Of a stretch of DNA of 28,599 nucleotides, positions 16,093-24,373 are shown piece by piece. The stretch is from DUOJ01 sp041676265 (GTDB lineage: Bacteria; Spirochaetota; Spirochaetia; Sphaerochaetales; Sphaerochaetaceae). How positions within the stretch are numbered: the first letter of the stretch is position 1; the number at the start of each line of letters is the position of its first letter. A program made the position numbers and the translations under genes. The DNA is taken from assembly GCA_041676265.1 (NCBI GenBank), contig JBAYSE010000002.1, forward strand, positions 1 to 28,599, in the 5' to 3' direction. The notes under the pieces were generated by a model. It was not told the DNA's origin. It saw only the letters and a program-made list of their open reading frames with translations, and made no database searches.

Positions 16093-16110
16093 GCTTTGTC
16101 CCCTTTTTAA

Positions 16111-16119
16111 TGCTACTAT
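16111..16119 (+). promoter_or_regulatory. Possible extended -10 promoter of the DUF364 gene
   Basis: TGCTACTAT has the TGn extension before a TACTAT box, with no good -35 at the normal distance. The next 19 bases contain GAGGGGGAC, a ribosome site for the ATG at 16139. Read-through from pfp is an equally good explanation. Confidence 0.35.
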
Positions 16120-16138
16120 GGCTTAAGAGGGGGACTTT

Positions 16139-16888
16139 ATGGAACTAAATAACAAAATTTTCGCACTTTTTGCCGATGATGCCGAAAACGCCATTATTGA
16201 AGAGGTGACCATAGGTTTAGGTTATACCGCAGTCACTCTTAACGATGGACGTTGTGGACTGTGTGCTACTCTCTTTGACCCTAAGCATGCTTTCTCTTTG
16301 AATACCGATGAGAATGACTATGAGGGGCGAGGGGCAATGCAACTCTTACGTAAAATTAAGACAGAGGACAACCACCTCTCACGGGTAATGGCCGTAGCCC
16401 TAGTTAATGCTCTAAACCAAAAATTTGCCACGACTCTACCAACAGGACGAGAAGATCTTTACAAGGTTTTGGACCTCCCGGTGGGGGCCAAAATTGGAAT
16501 GATAGGTCACTTCTCACCCGTTTTTAATAAATTAGAAGAGACCGGTTACGAGGTACGCTCTTTAGATTTGGGACGCAATATTGGAAAAGCAGATGACTTC
16601 TATCCTTGGGCGACTGCAAAGGCCGATCTTTTGATCCTTACCGGTACCAGCATTGTAAACAACACCATAGAGGAGGTCTTAAGCCGCTTCAGGGCGAGCA
16701 GTATCCCCGTCGTATTAATGGGACCCTCCACCATCCTCAGAAGTGAGCTCTATGAGGATTATCCCATCCGTTATGTGGCAGGGTCGGTTGTAGTTGCTAA
16801 AAAAGACCTACTTAAAGCGGTACGGAATGGACGCGGAACTCTCGACATCCACTACCAAGCCAAGCAGGTCTTCTTGCCGGTGAATTAA
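16139..16888 (+). CDS. DUF4213/DUF364 domain protein (putative heavy-metal chelation fold)
   Basis: This is a 249 aa protein of the DUF4213-DUF364 architecture. The N-terminal part (about 10-90) reads EVTIGLGYTAVTLNDGRCGLCATL, the enolase-N-like DUF4213 domain. The C-terminal Rossmann-like part carries GMIGHFSPVFNKL, then a LTGTSIVNNTIEEVL helix and VVLMGPSTILRSELYED, as in DUF364. The family is described as heavy-metal or cofactor binding and is common in anaerobes, often near metal-uptake genes, but none is seen here. It follows pfp in the same direction. Its stop codon overlaps the stop of the convergent alcohol dehydrogenase gene by 4 bases. Confidence 0.85.
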   Translation: MELNNKIFALFADDAENAIIEEVTIGLGYTAVTLNDGRCGLCATLFDPKHAFSLNTDENDYEGRGAMQLLRKIKTEDNHLSRVMAVALVNALNQKFATTLPTGREDLYKVLDLPVGAKIGMIGHFSPVFNKLEETGYEVRSLDLGRNIGKADDFYPWATAKADLLILTGTSIVNNTIEEVLSRFRASSIPVVLMGPSTILRSELYEDYPIRYVAGSVVVAKKDLLKAVRNGRGTLDIHYQAKQVFLPVN

Positions 16889-18036
16889 AGGAGGCCGTGG
16901 AGAATCTCTACCACAGTCTTTTCCTCTAATTCTAACGGTGAATTGCGTTTTAGGTTCTGTTTAGCCAAAGCCGTCAATTCGTCTTTGGTAAATCCAAAGA
17001 AGGCTAAATGCGGTAGAGCTGCCAACTTTTTAAGTTCTTCCAGCCGGTCAACCACCCCTTCGATTCCCGCAACACGCCACAGGCTGGCCACCCGCTCCAT
17101 CTTAGTCAGAAATAACGAGCCCTTCTCCCCTTTTGCCAGGAGGGCTTTATTAATCTCCGGCATTAAGAGTCCACAAACAACTCCATGGGGAACATTGTGT
17201 AAAGAGCCCATGGGACCGGCTAGACCATGCACGTAACCCAATCCGGCGTTGGCAATGGCCATGCCTGAGATGTAAGCAGCATAGGCCATCTCGCCACGCA
17301 GCTCCAGAGAGTCTTCTTCGCCGCTTAAAAGGCGAGGGAGCGCATTGCCTACCATTGCAATAGCCGTCAGCGCTAAAGAATCGATGAAGGGATTGGCTTT
17401 AACTGAGGTGAACGCCTCCAAGAGTTGGGTTAAAGCATCCAATCCACTAGCCGCCGTTACACTGCGCGGAGCACTCAAGGCCAGCTTTGGATCGATAATC
17501 ACCAAATCTGGAATGTAATTGTCGTGTCTCAGTGATTTTTTAAAGCCATCTTGCCCCACTTCTGATATCACCGCATTTTTGGTCGCTTCACTGCCGGTTC
17601 CCGCAGTTGTAGGCACGGCGTAGAGCGGTAACCTGATTGCCGGTGGAGTGAGGTCACCGACTCCCTCTAAAAAGCGTTTGACGGAGAGTTGCTCCCCCTG
17701 TTTAGCCATTACGGCCACTGCTTTAGCAGTATCGAGGGCACTTCCCCCTCCGATGCCAACAATTACTTCACACTCCCCCTCTTTAACTTTAAGGGTAGAC
17801 TCATCAATAGAGGTAACCGAAGGCTCACCTACGACCTCTATCACGGTTGACGATATGGCGCTCTTGTTTAAATCTTTTAAAAATTGTTGCACTTCATCAC
17901 TGGGTAGAATACCGTTACCAATACTCAAAGCTACCCGTGAAAACTCCCTCTCTTGTAGCTCCTGGGCGAGCTTTGCAAAAGTCCCTTCTCCGAAGAGGAG
18001 GTTCCCGGTTGCACTAATTGAAAATTGGGGTATCAT
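16885..18036 (-). CDS. Iron-type (group III) alcohol dehydrogenase
   Basis: This 383 aa NAD(P)-dependent dehydrogenase of the Fe-ADH family acts on alcohols or aldehydes. It has the dinucleotide loop GGGSALDTAKA (96-106), the PTTAGTGSEAT motif (142-152), and a metal site formed by D200, H270 and H284 (in GYVHGLAGPMGSLHNVPHG). The fourth usual ligand, a His four residues after the Asp (DALTH), is Gln here (DALTQ, Q204), a variant that I recall from other family members. The substrate is unknown; reduction of acetaldehyde or another fermentation aldehyde is plausible. It starts 6 bases after yhbY with an AGGAGG site located within the end of yhbY, so it is an operon member. The end overlaps the DUF364 gene. 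Confidence 0.92.
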   Translation of the reverse strand: MIPQFSISATGNLLFGEGTFAKLAQELQEREFSRVALSIGNGILPSDEVQQFLKDLNKSAISSTVIEVVGEPSVTSIDESTLKVKEGECEVIVGIGGGSALDTAKAVAVMAKQGEQLSVKRFLEGVGDLTPPAIRLPLYAVPTTAGTGSEATKNAVISEVGQDGFKKSLRHDNYIPDLVIIDPKLALSAPRSVTAASGLDALTQLLEAFTSVKANPFIDSLALTAIAMVGNALPRLLSGEEDSLELRGEMAYAAYISGMAIANAGLGYVHGLAGPMGSLHNVPHGVVCGLLMPEINKALLAKGEKGSLFLTKMERVASLWRVAGIEGVVDRLEELKKLAALPHLAFFGFTKDELTALAKQNLKRNSPLELEEKTVVEILHGLL

Positions 18037-18042
18037 CTCTCT

Positions 18043-18348
18043 TCAACCTCCTAAATTGGGTGGCAAATAAACCACCCTCTTTGAGGGGTCTCTATTTTGG
18101 CGAAATACAACGGCATTATGGCCAATTACAGCGACTAACTCACCCCCCACTTTTAAAGCCAACTCTTGTGCTAAGACGCGCCGCTCGGCCTTAAAGTTGA
18201 CAAAACGCACCTTCACGAGCTCATGAGAGTTCAAGGCCGCATCTAAGGCCTCACTGATACGCTCATCAGAGCCTTGACGACCAATCATCACCACCGGTTT
18301 TAGCGCATGAGATTTCTTACGTAAAAAACTTCTAGTTGCACTGTTCAT
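18043..18348 (-). CDS. yhbY: YhbY family CRM-domain RNA-binding protein
   Basis: This is a 101 aa single CRM (chloroplast RNA splicing and ribosome maturation) domain protein. It has the opening LRKKSHALKPVVMIGRQG with the GxxG loop (IGRQG), an alpha-beta core with LDAALNSHELVKVRFV, and the closing GHNAVVFRQN. YhbY associates with pre-50S ribosomal subunits. A short C-terminal tail ends PPNLGG. It lies 12 bases after the acyl-CoA synthetase gene and 6 bases before the alcohol dehydrogenase gene, so it sits in the middle of a three-gene operon. An AGGGGT site precedes the ATG. Confidence 0.93.
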   Translation of the reverse strand: MNSATRSFLRKKSHALKPVVMIGRQGSDERISEALDAALNSHELVKVRFVNFKAERRVLAQELALKVGGELVAVIGHNAVVFRQNRDPSKRVVYLPPNLGG

Positions 18349-18360
18349 ACCCCTAATCTA

Positions 18361-20109
18361 TCAATCCTTGTAGATAGAGGCAACTATGTGACGCTTAACT
18401 TTTTTCGTACTGGTCATCTCCAGTGGCTCTTTGGCAATAATGAGGCGCTCAATACGTTTGTAAGGCAGGAGTTCTTTGTTAACCTTGTCGATAATCTCTT
18501 GCATGTGGTTGTAGATAGCCTTATCCCGCTCTGCTTTTTGAGGGTAAAGAGTTTTCTGAGCTTCACTAAAGTTGTCCCCTGGATAGATAATCGCCCGAAT
18601 CCCTTCCGCCATAGTTTTCTTATCTTTGAGGTACCCCAATACACAAATCTGCTCAATCTCATCGTAGAGCTGGAACATATCCTCAATCTCCTCGGGGAAA
18701 ACGTTCTTGCCCCCCTCGGTGACGATGAGCGATTTCTGCCGGCCTGTTAAATAGACATAATTGTGGCTAATGTAACCGGCATCTCCCGTATGTAGCCAGC
18801 CATCTTCATCCAAAACCTCTTTAGTGGCTTCAGGGTTCTTGTAGTACCCCTGCATAACCATGGGGCCCCGTACCACAATCTCCCCAATTCCTCTGGAGTC
18901 AGGGTTAATTATCTTCATCTCAGTCTGTGGTATTATCTTCCCAACCGAAGTTTCAACGTAGGCATCAACAGGATTTAGAGTAATGATGGGACTCGTCTCG
19001 GTCAATCCATACCCCTGAACAAAATCGATGCCTAGCTGGTTGAACAACTTAAAGGTCGTTGACGGTAAAGGGCCACCTCCGCTGATACAGATTCTAATCT
19101 TGTCCATAGAGAGTTTGGCTAAAATTCCATTAAACATCTTGTGTCCGGGGTTTACTTTGAAGACTTTTTTAATGAGACCGCTAACTGACATCAGGAATTT
19201 AATAAGGCCGTAGACCACAATCCCCTTCTCTCGAATACCGTTCATCAACCCTTTCAACATCTTGTTAAAGAGCATCGGGACGGCTAAGAACATCGTGACA
19301 TTCCCCTTCTTGAGCTCTTTTAAAATCTGGGTGACAATTAACTTCTTGCCAAAAACAATCTCTGAACCAACCGAAATTGCTTCAATCAGAACGGCCAGCA
19401 TGGTGTAGGAGTGGTGGATTGGCAAAAGGGCGTAGAAGACGTCGGTAGGGTAGACCGTTAGATTTGCCTGTGCCAAATAGCAATCAGAGACCAAGTTGGA
19501 ATGGGTCAGCATGACCCCCTTGGGGGTTCCTGTGGTGCCACTAGTGAAGAGAATAGCCGCTAAATCTTCAACTTTTGCCGCCACCCTTTTCTGCGCTTTA
19601 GGGGCTTTTTTATCAAAAATATACTCAGGATGCCCCTCTTCAAGCGATATTTTCAGTTCAAGCACCACCTCACCTTGCCCATCAATAGCAGCATAGCGCT
19701 CACTGTCGATGAACAAATGTTTTACCCCGGCAAAGTTCATCAGATGTTGTAACTCTTTGTCACTCAACTGGTAATCGAGGGGAACTATGGTAGCTCCGGC
19801 ATAGAGAATTGCTAAATAGGCGACAGCCCATTCAGGGGAGTTCTTTCCTGTGAGACCTACATTGGTCTCAGGCCCTACCCCTTGGCTCACCAAATAGTCG
19901 GCCACTTGGATAATCTTAGCGCGGGCTTCACTGTAGGTGAGGGTAAACTCAGTTGGCGCAAAAGCAGTAAAACAGCGGTTGTCAGGGTAGCGACTCACCG
20001 TGATTTCAAACATCTCTACTAAGGTCGGCCACTCACCTTTGAACTGTTTCCCTCTGTACTCCTCTAAGAAATCCCAAGGGTTTCCTTTAGTTTTTTTAGT
20101 TTTTCCCAT
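18361..20109 (-). CDS. AMP-forming long-chain acyl-CoA synthetase (second copy)
   Basis: This fatty-acid-activating enzyme of the ANL superfamily is 582 aa. Motifs in order are FTSGTTGTPKG (188-198), YGLTETSP (367-374), GWLHTGD (437-443), the hinge GRQKSLIV, and a C-terminal TSTKKVKRH with the expected adenylation lysine. An N-terminal GKTKKTKGNPWDF lysine-rich leader precedes the domain. It is a second member of the family in the window and differs enough from the 9036-10730 copy to have a distinct substrate range. Several spirochaetes cannot make fatty acids and rely on host lipids, so two enzymes could reflect uptake, but this is inference. It has an AGGAG ribosome site and a good promoter upstream, and it starts an operon with yhbY and the alcohol dehydrogenase gene. 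Confidence 0.93.
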   Translation of the reverse strand: MGKTKKTKGNPWDFLEEYRGKQFKGEWPTLVEMFEITVSRYPDNRCFTAFAPTEFTLTYSEARAKIIQVADYLVSQGVGPETNVGLTGKNSPEWAVAYLAILYAGATIVPLDYQLSDKELQHLMNFAGVKHLFIDSERYAAIDGQGEVVLELKISLEEGHPEYIFDKKAPKAQKRVAAKVEDLAAILFTSGTTGTPKGVMLTHSNLVSDCYLAQANLTVYPTDVFYALLPIHHSYTMLAVLIEAISVGSEIVFGKKLIVTQILKELKKGNVTMFLAVPMLFNKMLKGLMNGIREKGIVVYGLIKFLMSVSGLIKKVFKVNPGHKMFNGILAKLSMDKIRICISGGGPLPSTTFKLFNQLGIDFVQGYGLTETSPIITLNPVDAYVETSVGKIIPQTEMKIINPDSRGIGEIVVRGPMVMQGYYKNPEATKEVLDEDGWLHTGDAGYISHNYVYLTGRQKSLIVTEGGKNVFPEEIEDMFQLYDEIEQICVLGYLKDKKTMAEGIRAIIYPGDNFSEAQKTLYPQKAERDKAIYNHMQEIIDKVNKELLPYKRIERLIIAKEPLEMTSTKKVKRHIVASIYKD

Positions 20110-20155
20110 TAATTGACTCCTAAAACTTCTACTTTCTAATTAGTTGTACAGCGTA

Positions 20156-20184
20156 ATAATAATCATTAATGACGCTAAACTCAA
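20156..20184 (-). promoter_or_regulatory. Predicted sigma70-type promoter of the acyl-CoA synthetase/yhbY/adh operon
   Basis: On the minus strand: TTGAGT (20184-20179), a 17-base spacer and TATTAT (20161-20156). The predicted start near 20149 gives a leader of about 40 bases with AGGAG near its end. This lies in the 166-base divergent gap, the longest gap in the window. The gap holds only this promoter and the folC promoter. Confidence 0.6.
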
Positions 20185-20240
20185 TAGGAGGGGACTACAA
20201 AATGTCGAAATCTGTCAACATGTAAACTAATCGCCACAGA

Positions 20241-20269
20241 TTGACCAACTTCAGTGGCTATTATAGAGT
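20241..20269 (+). promoter_or_regulatory. Predicted promoter of folC
   Basis: TTGACC (20241-20246) is followed at 15 bases by TATAGA (20262-20267), or at 17 bases by the overlapping TAGAGT (20264-20269). Either box ends 6-8 bases before the folC ATG at 20276, so little or no leader is predicted. Confidence 0.5.
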
Positions 20270-20275
20270 AGCCCT

Positions 20276-21640
20276 ATGCGATTTAGTGACTTCAACCAAT
20301 TTTGTCTCTACATGGAATCTTTTACCAACCTAGAACGTAAAAATAGCCACTACACCCCTCGTGAATACCGCTTGGACCGCATGGAAAAACTTCTTAAGCA
20401 TCTAGGAAATCCCGAGAAATCTTACAAAACCATCCACTTAGCCGGCTCTAAGGGGAAAGGTTCCACAGCCATATTTTTAGCCCAAGGATTAACCGCCCTA
20501 GGGTACAAGACAGGTCTCTATAGCTCTCCTCACTTAATAGATTACCGTGAACGCTTCACTTTAAGTGGCACTTTTTTCAGTGAAGAAGAACTTGTTGCCG
20601 TTGCCAATAGCTTAGTTGAAATGCTGGCAAACTTCTCCTTCAGTGATGCGTCAGGGGTAAGCGAACCGACCACTTTTGAGCTCTACACAGCCTATGCCTA
20701 CCTTCTCTTTAAAGCGACTAATTGCGCTTGGGCCGTAATCGAAACCGGCTTAGGGGGTCGCCTTGACGCAACCAATACCCTCCTCCCCCAAGGGTGTGTA
20801 ATTACCCCCATTGAGCTGGAGCATACCGCTATTCTTGGCCATACCCTAAGTTTAATTGCCACCGAGAAAGCCAAGATAATCAAAGAAAATACCCCGGTCT
20901 TTATCTCTCGACAAAATTACCGTGTGCGCGAGGTTTTACTAAAAGAGGCCGCAGCAAAAAATGCACACCTTTGGGACCTCGAAGCGGCCGTTGAATCTCT
21001 GGCAACTAAAACGACAAATGAAGGCGAGGTGGTAAAAATCACTTGGATCACCGGTGATGAGACCAATCTTCTTCTACAAATGCGCGGTGAAGCCCAAGCT
21101 GAAAATAGTGCCTTAGCCCTCTTAGTCCTTAAAGAGTTAGGCCTCTACCAACCCACTCTAACCGAAAAGGCTATTATGGAGGCTAAACTTCCGGGAAGGA
21201 TGGAGATTTTGGGTGGGCCTCCCCCTTTGGTAATTGACGGGGCTCACACGACGGAGAGTTTAAGGCATCTTCTAAACTCTTTTGTACAGCTCTACGGCAA
21301 ACAGGATAACACCCTAATTTTCGGAGCCTTAGAGGGTAAGGACCACACCCACATGGCCCATCTTTTTCTCCCCCTCTTTACCAATGTAATTGTCTGCCGG
21401 CCGGGAACTTTTAAGCAAAGTGATATTGTTAAACTTTATAAACTCCTGCAAGAAGAAGCTAAGAAACTTAAAGTTGAGGTGAACCTATTCTTTGAACCCG
21501 AAGCAGGTGAGGCGCTCTCCCTGGCCTACAGTTTGACTACAAGAACCAACGCTATTCTCTGCACCGGCTCTTTTTATCTGGGAGGGGATGTAACCAAGGC
21601 CTACCAAGCGAGGCAAGTAGATGAGTCTAAACTGGCGTGA
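20276..21640 (+). CDS. folC: Folylpolyglutamate synthase/dihydrofolate synthase family (FolC)
   Basis: This ATP-dependent Mur-ligase-fold enzyme adds glutamate to folates (and to dihydropteroate in bifunctional members). The P-loop reads GSKGKGST (57-64) where most homologues have TNGKGS. It is followed by SSPHLIDYRERFTLSG, ETGLGGRLDATN and, in the C-terminal domain, VIDGAHTTESL and GALEGKDHTHM. At 454 aa the length is normal. The ATG at 20276 has no ribosome site and sits directly behind a -10 box. The gene leads a three-gene transcript, and its end overlaps the RqcH gene by 20 bases. Which of the two activities it has cannot be told here, since no other folate gene is present. Confidence 0.9.
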   Translation: MRFSDFNQFCLYMESFTNLERKNSHYTPREYRLDRMEKLLKHLGNPEKSYKTIHLAGSKGKGSTAIFLAQGLTALGYKTGLYSSPHLIDYRERFTLSGTFFSEEELVAVANSLVEMLANFSFSDASGVSEPTTFELYTAYAYLLFKATNCAWAVIETGLGGRLDATNTLLPQGCVITPIELEHTAILGHTLSLIATEKAKIIKENTPVFISRQNYRVREVLLKEAAAKNAHLWDLEAAVESLATKTTNEGEVVKITWITGDETNLLLQMRGEAQAENSALALLVLKELGLYQPTLTEKAIMEAKLPGRMEILGGPPPLVIDGAHTTESLRHLLNSFVQLYGKQDNTLIFGALEGKDHTHMAHLFLPLFTNVIVCRPGTFKQSDIVKLYKLLQEEAKKLKVEVNLFFEPEAGEALSLAYSLTTRTNAILCTGSFYLGGDVTKAYQARQVDESKLA

Positions 21641-23027
21641 AATTGCCCTAATCCTCACTGAGTTACCCCTTGAAGGGAGTATTATCCAAAAGAGCTACCA
21701 AATTGGGTTTAATGCTCTGTTGTTGGACCTCTACCACCCCACAGAACGTTTTTGGTCACTCTATGTTGAAGTGGGCACCTCTGCTTCCCGTATCCACCGC
21801 AGTACACAAAATATTAAACACCAGAAAACCAAAAAACTGCAGCGGTTTATCCAGTTTTGGCGTGCCCACATAGAGGGGGCCAAAATTGTCGCTGTGGAAC
21901 AAGCCCCCGCCGATCGTTTTATCCGCCTGGGCTTACGTAAAAGAGAGCTGGACTACAATCTTATCTTGCGTCTCTACAGTGGTCCTAAAGCCAATATTAT
22001 CGTGTGTGATTCCAATCTGAAAATCCTCGAACTTCTCTTTAGACGCCCCCACCAAAATGAGATTGCCGGGGAGACTCTTCGCCTACCTACGCAGGAATCT
22101 AAAGGGAGTTTTGCAGTGCGCCCCTACCCACCCACTCTCACTTTTAACCAATTTATTGAACAGAGTTACCTCCTTACCCCTGAGGATGAGAGGGACCACT
22201 TAACGCAGAGAATCGCTACTCTACGGCGTACAGAGATTGCCCAATTAAACAGGCAGCTAGATAGCCTCACACAGCGACTAGAGCGCACTAGTGGGTACGC
22301 AACCTACCGCCACAGTGGAGACCTTCTAAGCTCAGCCGGTGTTGAGTTGAGTGGCCAAGAAGAGTGGGTAGAGGTTGATGATTACCTTCAGGAAGGGCAC
22401 AAAGTAACTATTAGCGTCGACCCCTCACTTACTCTGGGGGAGAACATTGAGGCTTACTACCGCAAATACTCGAAAGGTAAAGGCTCCTATGAGCAGACTC
22501 TGCAAGCCATTGAGACATTGAAGCAGACGATCGATGAGAGGCAAGCGTATTACACTAAACTCCTCACCCAAGAGGACCATATTCTCAAAGCAGCCCTTGA
22601 TAAAGCAACCAAAAAAGGGACTAAAAATGAGGGCAGTGTAGGGTTAAGTTTTAAGAGTGGAATCTTTACCCTCCTCGTGGGACGAAGTGCCAAAGAGAAT
22701 GAGGAGCTCCTGAGAAAAGGGGTGAGAGGCAATGATTGGTGGATGCACAACCGACATTACAGTGGCGCCTATGTCTTCATCAAATCGCTTAAAAACAAGA
22801 GTATTCCATTGGAGACGCTCCTCGATGCGGCCAATTTGGCACTGTACTACTCAAAGGGGCGCAGTAGCGCCAAAGGGGACCTCTATTACACCCAAGTTAA
22901 ATATTTACGGCGCGTGAAGGGGGGTAAACCTGGTTTAGTCTTACCAACTCAGGAGAAAAACATTACAATAAAGCTGGATGAAGAGCGTCTTAACCGGCTT
23001 TTCAGCGGTGAAATAGGGGGTGAGTAG
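21621..23027 (+). CDS. NFACT family protein, RqcH-type ribosome quality control factor
   Basis: RqcH binds stalled 50S subunits with peptidyl-tRNA and drives alanine tailing of the nascent chain. The N-terminal NFACT-N domain contains the adjacent Asp-Arg pair (D98-R99, in EQAPADRFIRL) that marks functional RqcH, followed by LILRLYSGPKANIIVCD. A coiled-coil region with many Leu, Arg and Gln (about 190-220 and 285-335) follows. The C-terminal NFACT-R domain has GRSAKENEELLRKGVRGNDWWMH and YYSKGRSSAKGDLYYTQVKY. At 468 aa it is about 100 residues shorter than Bacillus RqcH (about 570), mostly in the middle. The ATG overlaps folC, with only a weak AGG upstream. Its stop overlaps the next GTG (TAGTG). 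Confidence 0.9.
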   Translation: MSLNWREIALILTELPLEGSIIQKSYQIGFNALLLDLYHPTERFWSLYVEVGTSASRIHRSTQNIKHQKTKKLQRFIQFWRAHIEGAKIVAVEQAPADRFIRLGLRKRELDYNLILRLYSGPKANIIVCDSNLKILELLFRRPHQNEIAGETLRLPTQESKGSFAVRPYPPTLTFNQFIEQSYLLTPEDERDHLTQRIATLRRTEIAQLNRQLDSLTQRLERTSGYATYRHSGDLLSSAGVELSGQEEWVEVDDYLQEGHKVTISVDPSLTLGENIEAYYRKYSKGKGSYEQTLQAIETLKQTIDERQAYYTKLLTQEDHILKAALDKATKKGTKNEGSVGLSFKSGIFTLLVGRSAKENEELLRKGVRGNDWWMHNRHYSGAYVFIKSLKNKSIPLETLLDAANLALYYSKGRSSAKGDLYYTQVKYLRRVKGGKPGLVLPTQEKNITIKLDEERLNRLFSGEIGGE

Positions 23028-24373
23028 TGGAAACCTTTAGAAGTGTCGTCCTCTCTATTAAAGGTCGTGAGATGGAGGGGTTTCCCCTCGGTAAGAGCCT
23101 CTCTAAACATCTTTTAGCCGGCGAGAAAGAGTCCGGTTATATTTTTAGAGAGGGGCAGGCGGAGCAATGGAATTACCACTCGATTGCAACCATAGAGGGG
23201 GAGAGTTATCTCCTCTTTGAAAAGCTCGCTCTAATCCCTTTCAACGCTATAGCCACTGAGTTAAGAGCTAAAGCTCTCCCCCTTTTACGCTCACTAGCTC
23301 GCGCCTTGCAATTATTGCCGAGCAGTTTTAAGTCCCTCACCGGTGGTATTATTGAAACTTGGAGGATTTTCTTCCTTCAAGATGAATCAATTTTAATCCT
23401 TCCCCACTCTCTGGCGCTCCTCTTTTTGCAAACAGCCCCTTTAGAGGTAAAGTTTGACCATTTTGACCTCTATTTGAAACCGGGGGTAACTGCCCCCTTT
23501 GCTTTAGTTCACCAATTCACCCAATTTTTATACTTAGCACTAACTACCGTTGCCCCTTACAAAACTGAAAATGTGCGCCTCGACCGCTGGAGGCACCTGC
23601 CCCTCTCCCTCATTTTTAAACAACCCGAGCTGGCTTGGATAGATGAGGTTCTTGCCATGGGGGAAGGGGAGCAAAGGACAACTGTCTCCGCCGCCTATAG
23701 CGGACAGGAGAACCTACAGTGGTGGTTGGAAAAAACCTCCTCTCTTAGATGGGAAGATTACATGGTACTACCAGAAGAGAACCGAGCAGTTCAGACATTT
23801 AAAGAGGCGCAAGTGAAACGGGTCAAAAGGAAACTCTTCTGGCGAAAAAGAGGTGCCCTGATTAGCACCCTAATAATTGGAGGAGTTTTATTACTCTCGG
23901 CACTAACCACCATTGTTACCAAACAGTTAGCCCCACCCCCTACAGCCCATCTCTCCCCCCAGGGGATTATTGAAGAATTCATAGCAGCGCAAGATGCCTT
24001 AGATTTGGAGGCGATGGGGGCTGCTTTAGCCAAGGGGGTTAAAAACCCCTTTGAGAAGGAGAGTTCCACCCTCTTTGTTATAGCCAAAGTCAGAGAGGCC
24101 TATGAACAAAAGAACCCCCTGATCAACGCTCAAGAGTGGCTAGCCGAAGGGCGCCCCCCTTTAGGTGAAGGATCCTTTTTATGGGGTAACGGTGAGTACT
24201 CTATTGAACAAATAGGGCCCTTAACATACCGGGTGACCAGCCATTTTTTCTCTCCTATTGAAAAAGAGGAGGGTATTGAGGAGCGCCTCCTCATCACCGA
24301 GTTCCACTTTATTAACAAGCAGGGGTACTATTTAATTGACAAAATTGAAGTTGTTCAAAATAAGCCGCTTTGA
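23027..24373 (+). CDS. Single-pass membrane protein of unknown function, possible pseudokinase-like cytosolic domain
   Basis: I do not recognise this 448 aa protein as a named family. One transmembrane helix is clear at about 276-297, preceded by a strongly basic stretch (KRVKRKLFWRKR), so the N-terminal 275 residues should be cytosolic and the last 150 extracytoplasmic. The cytosolic part contains LLRSLARALQLLP (86-98), GGIIETWRIFFLQDESILILP (106-126) and VHQFTQFLYLALTTVAPY (161-178). These are spaced like helix E, the catalytic-loop hairpin and helix F of a protein-kinase C-lobe, but without the catalytic Asp motifs. The C-terminal part (IIEEFIAAQDALDLEAM, then REAYEQKN) resembles NTF2/SnoaL-like folds. 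It starts with GTG overlapping the RqcH stop codon, so it is co-translated with RqcH. The end overlaps miaA by 19 bases. Both domain proposals are inference. Confidence 0.7.
   Translation: METFRSVVLSIKGREMEGFPLGKSLSKHLLAGEKESGYIFREGQAEQWNYHSIATIEGESYLLFEKLALIPFNAIATELRAKALPLLRSLARALQLLPSSFKSLTGGIIETWRIFFLQDESILILPHSLALLFLQTAPLEVKFDHFDLYLKPGVTAPFALVHQFTQFLYLALTTVAPYKTENVRLDRWRHLPLSLIFKQPELAWIDEVLAMGEGEQRTTVSAAYSGQENLQWWLEKTSSLRWEDYMVLPEENRAVQTFKEAQVKRVKRKLFWRKRGALISTLIIGGVLLLSALTTIVTKQLAPPPTAHLSPQGIIEEFIAAQDALDLEAMGAALAKGVKNPFEKESSTLFVIAKVREAYEQKNPLINAQEWLAEGRPPLGEGSFLWGNGEYSIEQIGPLTYRVTSHFFSPIEKEEGIEERLLITEFHFINKQGYYLIDKIEVVQNKPL

Noticed and set aside
9036..20109. The two acyl-CoA synthetases as a recent tandem duplication
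   Set aside because: They share only the general motifs, differ in length and flanks, and lie in different operons.
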